Shown here piece after piece: positions 9,425 to 14,981 of a stretch of 18,488 nt of DNA. The number at the start of each line of letters is the position of its first letter. Position 1 is the stretch's first letter. The position numbers and the translations under genes are program-made. The stretch is from CAZYMF01 sp964648215 (GTDB lineage: Bacteria; Desulfobacterota; Binatia; HRBIN30; JACQVA1), in contig CAZYMF010000089.1 in assembly GCA_964648215.1 (NCBI GenBank), positions 1 to 18,488 of the forward strand. The letters run 5' to 3'. A model generated the notes under the pieces. The model saw only the letters and a list, made by a program, of their open reading frames with translations, was not told where the DNA came from and searched no databases.

Positions 9425-9434
9425 NNNNNNNNNN
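9425..9434. other. Assembly gap of 10 Ns inside YVTN coding sequence
   Basis: Exactly ten Ns interrupt the sequence. Both sides read as YVTN-type or linker coding sequence on the minus strand, but in different frames (9777 and 9331 are not in phase). Ten Ns is a usual placeholder for a gap of unknown size, so the frame difference carries no information. The near-identical blade repeats of such genes are a plausible cause of the break. Confidence 0.98.
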
Positions 9435-9777
9435 TGGTGGCCGTGTCGATGACGGAAACGGAGTTGTCCGCCTGGTTGGCAACATACGCCTGCGTGCCCT
9501 CCCGGTTGACTGCCACTCCGCCTGGGTCATGGCCGACGTGTACGACGGCCGTGACCGTGTTGGTGGCGGTGTCGATCACCCAGACGCTGTTACTGTAAGC
9601 GTTCGTGATGTACGCGAAGGGGGCGGCGTTCGCACTGACGGCCCAGGCGAGACAAAGAGCGGCGAGATTCGCCGACCGCCAAGTGTGTGAGAGGATGGCG
9701 CCGAGCGTCGGCGACCCCCACCACCGATCGACGATCGACTGGTCGCGCGGCAGCTTCCCCCCACGCGGATGCGCCAT
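9435..9777 (-). CDS. N-terminal part of a secreted YVTN beta-propeller protein, 3' end lost in gap
   Basis: The ATG at 9777 is preceded by AGAGGGGG with normal spacing. The 114 residues seen begin with a long polar, basic N-region. A hydrophobic segment (about 37-51, ANLAALCLAWAVSANA) follows, a likely Sec signal peptide cleaved after ANA. Two blades follow: AYITNAYSNSVWVIDTATN and YVANQADNSVSVIDTAT, the YVTN-family repeat. This is either the true 5' end of the propeller gene beyond the gap or a separate gene. Two blades here plus about twelve beyond the gap make fourteen, which would suit two seven-bladed propellers in one chain, but the linker sequence between them leaves this open. It is the first gene downstream of the divergent promoter at 9840-9868. 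Confidence 0.8.
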
Positions 9778-9839
9778 GAATCCCCCTCTTGCCGGTCCGG
9801 TTCAGGTCCCCGTTGGCCGCTTCGCCTCCAGGTGCTCTG

Positions 9840-9868
9840 TGAATAAACAATTCTTGTTTACTTGTCAA
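9840..9868 (-). promoter_or_regulatory. Predicted sigma70-type promoter of the surface-protein operon
   Basis: On the minus strand TTGACA (9868-9863) is a perfect -35, followed by exactly 17 bases and TATTCA (9845-9840) as a weaker -10. Transcription would begin near 9833, giving a leader of about 55 nt before the ATG at 9777. The AT-rich stretch stands out against the GC-rich surroundings. Confidence 0.6.
9844..9860. promoter_or_regulatory. Palindromic operator candidate in the divergent promoter
   Basis: TAAACAAttcTTGTTTA is a perfect 7-bp inverted repeat with a 3-bp centre. It sits within the -35/-10 spacer and touches the -10 of the minus-strand promoter, where a bound dimer would block polymerase. 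The adjacent predicted HTH regulator gene makes it the obvious candidate binder; this pairing is inferred. Confidence 0.55.
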
Positions 9869-9889
9869 GCAAAATGCCTTTGCTAGGAT
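9862..9889 (+). promoter_or_regulatory. Predicted promoter of the regulator gene, overlapping the opposing -35
   Basis: TTGTCA (9862-9867, one mismatch from consensus) is followed by 16 bases and TAGGAT (9884-9889) with an upstream TG (extended -10). Its -35 overlaps that of the minus-strand promoter in the near-palindrome CTTGTCAAG (9861-9869). Transcription would start at about 9896-9897, on the chosen ATG, so the message might be leaderless. Confidence 0.45.
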
Positions 9890-9896
9890 GTCCCGC

Positions 9897-10706
9897 ATGG
9901 CCGAGACGTCGTCGCCGCGCAAGAGCATCAAGGACGCGTTCTACGAGACGCGCGTCCTGATGGGCCGCGACTTCACCGTGCGGCGCTTCGCCATCGAGGT
10001 GCTCGGCGGCGTGATCGACCCGGTCATGCTCGGCTACATCGAGAAGGGCAAGCGTTTTCCGAGCGAGGCGCTGGTGCGGCGGCTGGCCGCCATTCGCAAG
10101 GAGGACCCGCACGAGCTGCTGGCGCTGCTGTGGCGCGACCGCATGGTGTACGCCTTCGGCAAGGAGCTGAAACGCGTGCTGCACGCGCCCAAGGCGGTCA
10201 CCGGCGTCGAGGACGCGGAGCTGGCCGTGGTGATCAGCCAGGCCATCGCCGCGCTGCCCGACGACGGCGGCTGGATCCCGGTGGGGCGCTGGCGCACCGA
10301 GTTCCGCGCCGCGCCCCGGCGCGGCAAGAAGCGCGGCATCGTGCCCGACGCCCTGGCCAAGCGGGTGGAGAAGACGCTGCGCGAGCGCGAGCTGATCGAG
10401 ATCCGCGCCGCCAAGGTCCGCCGCCGCGGCCGGCACTTCGTGGCCACCGATCTGAAGGAGCGCCAGGCGCTGGCGCTCGAGTTCTGCGCGCTGTTCGCCA
10501 AAGGCATGCTCGACAAGCTCGCACTCGGCGAAGTCGAAACCGGAACCTACCTGCGCAACCACTACCTCCACATCGACCCGGAGCGCATCCCCGAGTTTCA
10601 GAAGCGGCTCGACGAGGCGCTGCGCAAGCTGGCGGAAGAGTTCGCCACCGACGCGTCGGCGGTGACCCGCTTCCTCAACGTGCTGGTGACGGCGACTCCC
10701 TTTTGA
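9897..10706 (+). CDS. Predicted HTH transcriptional regulator, DUF4423/TIGR02147-like
   Basis: The protein has 269 residues and no signal peptide. The ATG at 9897 is preferred over the one at 9888 because AGGA lies eight bases before it; the earlier ATG has no room for a ribosome site. Residues about 10-75 look like a helix-turn-helix (GRDFTVRRFA, then MLGYIEKGKRFPSEALVRRL). The middle is Arg/Lys-rich. The C-terminal part has the sequence TYLRNHYLHIDPERIPEFQ and a helix with KLAEEFA, which resembles the end of DUF4423 regulators of the TIGR02147 group, where a Thr/Leu-rich strand precedes a long helix. The assignment rests on pattern only. It is divergent from the surface-protein operon and 11 nt upstream of a lipoprotein gene on its own strand, so it probably controls one or both. 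Overlapping long minus-strand ORFs are composition artefacts. Confidence 0.6.
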   Translation: MAETSSPRKSIKDAFYETRVLMGRDFTVRRFAIEVLGGVIDPVMLGYIEKGKRFPSEALVRRLAAIRKEDPHELLALLWRDRMVYAFGKELKRVLHAPKAVTGVEDAELAVVISQAIAALPDDGGWIPVGRWRTEFRAAPRRGKKRGIVPDALAKRVEKTLRERELIEIRAAKVRRRGRHFVATDLKERQALALEFCALFAKGMLDKLALGEVETGTYLRNHYLHIDPERIPEFQKRLDEALRKLAEEFATDASAVTRFLNVLVTATPF

Positions 10707-10717
10707 GCGAGGAGAGC

Positions 10718-11977
10718 ATGGACGTCCGGCGATCTCTGCTGTCTCTCTTAGTGCTTCTGCTGCTCGCGGCGCTGCCGGGTTGCAGCGGCAGCGGCTCGAG
10801 CGGGTTCGACGTATCCCCCGGCGCCGAGAACAGCGCCATCAATCAGGCGCTCGACGAGCAGCGCTGCGTCGACGTCGGCGGCCTGACGATCTGTCCGGCC
10901 GAGCAGGGTTCGCCGTCACTTCCCACCGGCACCCCGACCGACACGCCAACCACGCCGCCGGTCGCCCCGACGACGACGGTGCCGGCGCAACCGACCGCCA
11001 CGGCCGGGCCGCCGACGGCCACCGCCACGATGGTGCAGAGCCCGATCGGCCCCGTCGCCACCGCGACCGCCACGGAAACGCCTGCCGAGATGCCGAGTGC
11101 CACGATGCCGCCACGCCCGACCGACACCGCGGCCGCGCCGACGCCCACGGCGACGGGCACTCCGGTGCCGTCGAGCACGCCCACTGCGACCATCCCCGCC
11201 ACGCCGAGTCACACGGCGACGCCCAGCGGCACGGCCACGACAACCGGAATGCCGCCGTCGGCGACGCCGACATCACCGCCCGGAACCCCGACGGTGTCGC
11301 GCACACCCACGTCCACGGTCCCCTTCACGGCCACGGGCACGCCGACGCCGACCCAGCCGGCGACGAGCACGATGACGGCGACGCCAAGCGGTACGCCGAC
11401 ACCCGTGCCGTCGAACACCGCCACGGCGACTCCCACGTTCACGCCATCGCCGACCCTCACGCTGACACCAGTGCCGACACCCACGCCGACGCCTCCGGCG
11501 CCGACGCGGACCGCGACAGCGGTGCCGCTGGCGACCGCCACGGCCTCGGTGAGGCCGACCTCGCCGACGAGCACGCCGACGCCGACACCGACGGCCACCA
11601 GCACGCCGGGCATGAAGGTGACCTTCCTCACCGGTGAGACCTCGGCCGTCGCCTGCGCCGCGGTCGACGCGACGACGTGCCGGTTCACCCTCTCGTTCCT
11701 GGCGCAAGGCTTCCCGTTGGGCGCGCAGTTCCGCGTTGCCGCCCGCCCGGTCGATCCCACGGGCCCGTGGTCGATCGGCGCGCCCGCGCTGCCCAGCGCG
11801 GCGCTGCCGGCCGACGGCTTCGGCGCGCCGGCCAGCGTATCGCGGCAGGCGAACCAGGTGCAGCTCGTGGTGCTCGTATACCTGCAGCCTTCCGATTTCG
11901 TGCCCGATCAGGTCGAGCTGCTCGGCGAGAGCGGCGCGGACCTGGCCTTCGTCGCCAACCCGGTTGCGGTCGAATGA
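10718..11977 (+). CDS. Lipoprotein with a very long TPT stalk and a C-terminal domain of unknown function
   Basis: The protein has 419 residues. The ATG at 10718 is preceded by GCGAGGAGAGC and begins a lipoprotein signal with lipobox ALPGC (Cys22). A short globular segment with Cys50 and Cys59 is followed by a Thr/Pro/Ala stalk of about 230 residues (67-298), mostly TPT and TAT units. A compact domain of about 120 residues (299-419) follows, with Cys313 and Cys321 perhaps forming a disulfide. I do not recognise this domain; its strands (VTFLTGETSA, FTLSFLAQGF, VQLVVLVYL) suggest a beta sandwich. A stalk this long would hold the C-terminal head far from the membrane. It starts 11 nt after the regulator gene, so the two are probably co-transcribed. 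Confidence 0.85.
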   Translation: MDVRRSLLSLLVLLLLAALPGCSGSGSSGFDVSPGAENSAINQALDEQRCVDVGGLTICPAEQGSPSLPTGTPTDTPTTPPVAPTTTVPAQPTATAGPPTATATMVQSPIGPVATATATETPAEMPSATMPPRPTDTAAAPTPTATGTPVPSSTPTATIPATPSHTATPSGTATTTGMPPSATPTSPPGTPTVSRTPTSTVPFTATGTPTPTQPATSTMTATPSGTPTPVPSNTATATPTFTPSPTLTLTPVPTPTPTPPAPTRTATAVPLATATASVRPTSPTSTPTPTPTATSTPGMKVTFLTGETSAVACAAVDATTCRFTLSFLAQGFPLGAQFRVAARPVDPTGPWSIGAPALPSAALPADGFGAPASVSRQANQVQLVVLVYLQPSDFVPDQVELLGESGADLAFVANPVAVE

Positions 11978-12051
11978 AAGCTCAAAGTGGAAAGTTGAAA
12001 GCTGAAAGCCGATACGGCTCTACGTCTTTCGCTTTCCGCTTTTCACTTTCC
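11977..12051. terminator. Heptad-repeat inverted repeat between convergent genes, possible bidirectional terminator
   Basis: After the lipoprotein stop, AAAG-type 7-bp units (AAAGCTC, AAAGTGG, AAAGTTG, AAAGCTG, AAAGCC; 11977-12010) face a complementary arm of CTTTC/GCTTTCC units (12025-12051). The centre is the small hairpin AGCCG-ATA-CGGCT. The arm nearer polX is inside its coding end. The convergent genes and 42-nt spacer suit a shared terminator; the arms pair imperfectly and no experimental support is available. Confidence 0.5.
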
Positions 12052-13786
12052 GCTTTTCGCTTTTTTTCGCCTTCCCGCCCTTGAGCGCGGCGAGGAATTT
12101 CGTCACCGGCAGCGTGTTGATCACGTCCGACTTCTTCGCCCAGCCGCGGCGGGCGGTGGCGATGCCGTAGTCGATGAAGTGGAGATGGTTGACGCTGTGG
12201 GCGTCGGTGTCGATGACCAGCTTGGCGCCGGCGTCGACGACCTTGCGCACGTGCTCGTCGCGCAGATCGAGACGCTCGGGGTAGGCGTCGATCTCCAGGA
12301 TCGTCCCGGTGCGCTTGGCCGCCGCGATGACGGCGTCGATGTCGATGTCGTAGGCCGGTCGCTTGTTGATGACGCGACCGGTGGGATGGAAGAGGATGTC
12401 GGCGTGCGGGTTCTCCATCGCCCGGATGAGGCGGCGGGTCATCTCGGCGCGCGAGAGGTTGAAGTGCGAATGCACGGCGACGCCGACGACGTCGAGCTCG
12501 GCCAGGACCTCGTCGGCGATGTCGAGCGTGCCGTCCTTGTCGATGTTCACCTCGGCGCCGGCGAGCAGGGTGAAGCCCCTCAGCTTGCGGTTGAGCGCGC
12601 GGATCTCCTTGATCTGCCGGCGCAGCTGCTCTTCGTCCGCGCCCATCATCGCCAGGCCCTTGGTGTGGTCGGTGATGGCGATGTACTCGCGCCCGAGGCG
12701 GCGGGCCTCCTCGACCATCTCCTCGATCGAGTTGGCGCCGTCGGTCCACTTGGTCTGCGTCTGCACGTCGCCGCGAACGTCGCCGTACTCGATCAGCTTG
12801 GGGAGCTTGCCGGCGCGTGCGGCCTCGATCTCGCCGGTGTTCTCGCGCAGCTCGGGCGGGACGTAGGCGAGGCCGAGGACCTCGTAGACCTCCTCCTCGG
12901 TCTTGCCGGCGATCGCCTTGTCGCCGCGGAAGACGCCGTACTCGTTGAGCTTGAGGCCGCGGTCCATGGCGATGCGGCGCAGCGCCACGTTGTGGTCCTT
13001 GCTGCCGGTGAAGTAGTTGAGCGCCGCACCGAAGCTCTCGGCGGGGACGACGCGCAGGTCGACGTCCATCCCGGTCTCGAGCTTGACGCTCGACTTGGTC
13101 GAGCCCTTGCCGTGCACGTGCGTCACCGCGGGCATGGCGACGAAGAAGTCCATCACCTTGTCCGGCTTGTTCGAGATGACCAGGATGTCGCCGTCGCCGA
13201 CCGTCTCCTTGCGCCGTCGCACCGAGCCGGCGAGCGTCACCTGTTGCACGCCCGCAACCCGGCCCAGCCGCGCCGCGATGTCCTCGAGCAGCGGCAGCGC
13301 CTCGCCGAGGCCGAAGCGGCCGGTGTGGCCGCGGAGGAACTCGAGCCCCTTCAAGATTTTCTGCTCGCTCTTCTCGCCGAAGTGCGGCAGCTCGCGGATC
13401 TTGCCGCCGCGGGCGGCCTTCTCCAGATCGGCGACGGTGCGAATGCCGAGCTCCTCGTAGAGCACCTTGACGTTCTTCGGTCCCAGCCCCTCGATCGCGG
13501 TCAGGCCGGAGACGTCGACCGGCGCCTTCTTGTGCAGCTGCTCGTAGTACTTCAGCTTGCCGGTCTCGAGCAGCTCCTCGATCCGCTCGGCGATGCCCTT
13601 GCCGACGCCGGGAATGTCTTCGAGGGCCTTCAGGCCGCCGCGGCGGTGGATCTCGGCGAGCGGCTCGTCGAGCGCCTCGATGGTGTAGGCGACCTTTTCG
13701 TAGGCGCGCGGCTTGAACGGGACGCCGTCCATCTCCAGCAACGCCGCGATCTCGCGCATGACCTTGGCGACGGCGGCGTTGGTCAT
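12020..13786 (-). CDS. polX: DNA polymerase/3'-5' exonuclease, PolX family
   Basis: At 588 residues it has the usual PolX length and order. An N-terminal 8-kDa-like part carries helix-hairpin-helix motifs (DIPGVGKGIAERI, 57-69; IEGLGPKNVKVLYEELGI, 98-115). The family-X nucleotidyltransferase has GSVRRRKETVGDGD (187-200; metal ligands Asp198, Asp200) and VDLRVV (Asp243). The C-terminal PHP domain has ITDHT, AGAEVN, HSH, FHPTGR and TDAH. The family fills short gaps in base-excision repair and has PHP-dependent nuclease activity. The first PHP motif, normally H-x-H, reads VQTQTKWTDG (Gln342, Gln344), so exonuclease activity may be altered. No Shine-Dalgarno precedes the ATG; a TATAAA (13800-13795) lies eight bases upstream, so a leaderless message is possible. 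The last 15 residues are Lys/Arg-rich, encoded by the adjacent AAAG-type repeat, and are probably not part of the fold. Confidence 0.95.
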   Translation of the reverse strand: MTNAAVAKVMREIAALLEMDGVPFKPRAYEKVAYTIEALDEPLAEIHRRGGLKALEDIPGVGKGIAERIEELLETGKLKYYEQLHKKAPVDVSGLTAIEGLGPKNVKVLYEELGIRTVADLEKAARGGKIRELPHFGEKSEQKILKGLEFLRGHTGRFGLGEALPLLEDIAARLGRVAGVQQVTLAGSVRRRKETVGDGDILVISNKPDKVMDFFVAMPAVTHVHGKGSTKSSVKLETGMDVDLRVVPAESFGAALNYFTGSKDHNVALRRIAMDRGLKLNEYGVFRGDKAIAGKTEEEVYEVLGLAYVPPELRENTGEIEAARAGKLPKLIEYGDVRGDVQTQTKWTDGANSIEEMVEEARRLGREYIAITDHTKGLAMMGADEEQLRRQIKEIRALNRKLRGFTLLAGAEVNIDKDGTLDIADEVLAELDVVGVAVHSHFNLSRAEMTRRLIRAMENPHADILFHPTGRVINKRPAYDIDIDAVIAAAKRTGTILEIDAYPERLDLRDEHVRKVVDAGAKLVIDTDAHSVNHLHFIDYGIATARRGWAKKSDVINTLPVTKFLAALKGGKAKKSEKRKVKSGKRKT

Positions 13787-13797
13787 TGCGCAAGTTT

Positions 13798-13906
13798 ATA
13801 GTCTATGGTCGATAGTTGAAAGTGGCCTCATCCCGGGCCGATTTTCGTCTTTCGGCCATTGGCGGTTTCTCCTCAACTATCGACTATCGACTATCAACTA
13901 TCGACT
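13798..13906. repeat. Inverted pair of heptanucleotide repeat arrays upstream of polX
   Basis: The left array (13798-13818) is ATAGTCT, ATGGTCG, ATAGTTG. The right array (13874-13906) is CAACTAT, CGACTAT, CGACTAT, CAACTAT, CGACT. Read in opposite directions they match over 21 bp with two mismatches, separated by 55 bp. The whole 124-nt spacer between the dehydrogenase stop and the polX start contains little else. They resemble short tandemly repeated heptamers reported in other bacteria and could form a long hairpin. Confidence 0.75.
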
Positions 13907-13910
13907 GCTT

Positions 13911-14870
13911 CTAGAGACAATAGTCCACGACCACCTTGATCTGGTCGGTGGGTTTGCCGAGCTCGCGCAGGGCGGCCGGAATCTCGGCCTGCCGGATGCG
14001 GTGGGAGACGAAGCGCTCGGCCGGCAGCTCGCCGCGCGCGAGCACGTCGAGAACCTCGACGACCTCGTCGCCCACCGTGCCGATGGGGAAGACCAGATCG
14101 GTCTCCTTCAGACAGAGCGAGACCGGTTGGATGGTGAGCTCGTCCATGGTGATGCCGGCGAGGACGACGACGCTCGGGCCGCCGCCGGGCATGCGGATGG
14201 CCTCCTCCATCACCTCGGTGCGGCCGACGGCTTCGAAGACGATCTGCGGGCGACCACCGAGAGCTGCGGTGATCGCGGCGGCGACGTCGGTCTGCTGCCT
14301 CGGGTCGATGACGGCGTCGGCGCCGAGCGCCCGCGCCAGCCGCGCCCGCGCCGGTGCCGGCTCGCTGACCACGATGCGGTCGGCGCCGAGCCGGCGCGCC
14401 CAGTAGAGGATCGACAGCCCGATCTGGCCGGCGCCCAGGATGGCGACGCGCTGCCCCGGTTGCAGGCGGCCGCGGCGGACGAAGTGGAGACCGTTGCCGA
14501 TCGGCTCGGCGATCACCGCCTGGGCGCTGGGGACGGATTCCGGGACGCGCACGCAGACGTCGGCGGCGATGGTGATCCACTCGCTGAAGCCGCCGCGCTG
14601 GTCGGACATGCCGAGATCGTCGCCGAGCGGGATGGCGCGATCGCCAGGCCGCCACGCCGTCACCCCGGGGCCGCACGACTCGACCTCGGCGATCACCTCG
14701 TGCCCGAGGATGGTGCCCGGAGCGGAGACTCGCGACAGCATCTTGTCCGAGCCGCAGATGCCGCAGCCGTGCACCCGCAACCGCACCTGCCCCGGCCCGG
14801 GCTCGGGCACCTCGATCTCGCGCAGCTCGAACTCGCCGGGGGCGGTGAGGATTTGGGCTTGGCAGTTCAT
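13911..14870 (-). CDS. Zinc-type medium-chain dehydrogenase (alcohol/polyol dehydrogenase family), short form
   Basis: The protein has 319 residues, about 20-30 fewer than usual for the family. The GroES-like half has GCGICGSD (Cys36, Cys39), GHE (His57, Glu58) and AEP (Glu122), the catalytic-zinc and proton-relay residues. The Rossmann half has GAGQIGLS (146-153), the NAD(P)-binding turn. The stretch that normally holds four structural-zinc Cys is absent: residues 80-95 (PLGDDLGMSDQRGGFS) contain none. It should oxidise an alcohol or sugar-alcohol, or reduce the ketone, with NAD(P); the substrate cannot be read. The nearest Shine-Dalgarno match is weak. The gene is flanked on both sides by heptad repeats, and the next gene upstream is an aminotransferase 111 nt away; no pathway link is evident. 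Confidence 0.9.
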   Translation of the reverse strand: MNCQAQILTAPGEFELREIEVPEPGPGQVRLRVHGCGICGSDKMLSRVSAPGTILGHEVIAEVESCGPGVTAWRPGDRAIPLGDDLGMSDQRGGFSEWITIAADVCVRVPESVPSAQAVIAEPIGNGLHFVRRGRLQPGQRVAILGAGQIGLSILYWARRLGADRIVVSEPAPARARLARALGADAVIDPRQQTDVAAAITAALGGRPQIVFEAVGRTEVMEEAIRMPGGGPSVVVLAGITMDELTIQPVSLCLKETDLVFPIGTVGDEVVEVLDVLARGELPAERFVSHRIRQAEIPAALRELGKPTDQIKVVVDYCL

Positions 14871-14882
14871 GGGGGGAAGTCC

Positions 14883-14910
14883 ATAGTCGATAGTCGACAG
14901 TCGAGAGTGC
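14883..14910. repeat. Heptanucleotide repeat array upstream of the dehydrogenase
   Basis: ATAGTCG, ATAGTCG, ACAGTCG, AGAGTGC run in tandem with 7-bp period. They are the reverse complement of the CGACTAT units at 13874-13906, so the dehydrogenase gene lies between inverted copies. Confidence 0.75.
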
Positions 14911-14921
14911 CGGAAAAGGCT

Positions 14922-14956
14922 CCCTCTCCCCCTGGGCGAGGGTTGGGGTGAGGGGA
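14922..14956. repeat. REP-like GC-rich extragenic element
   Basis: The segment reads CCCTCTCCCCCTGGGCGAGG and then GTTGGGGTGAGGGGAG. This is the composition and order of an extragenic repeat common in many proteobacterial genomes (CCCTCACCCC, AACCCTC, CCC(A/T)GGG, GAGAGGG). The halves are partly complementary and can fold. It lies 25 nt past the aminotransferase stop and may also end that transcript. Confidence 0.6.
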
Positions 14957-14981
14957 GGAGATCACCGACTTCGGCTGCATC

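Noticed and set aside
9858..10571. Minus-strand ORF of 237 codons opposite the regulator gene
   Set aside because: The plus-strand frame has an HTH pattern, promoter and coupled neighbour; the minus frame shows only GC-driven openness.
10980..11600. Tandem-repeat DNA that might be a CRISPR array or minisatellite
   Set aside because: The repetition comes from Thr/Pro codons of the lipoprotein stalk; there are no uniform repeats with unique spacers.
12179..13801. Plus-strand 540-codon ORF opposite polX
   Set aside because: It is a mirror of the well-supported PolX frame, and its product is acidic low complexity.
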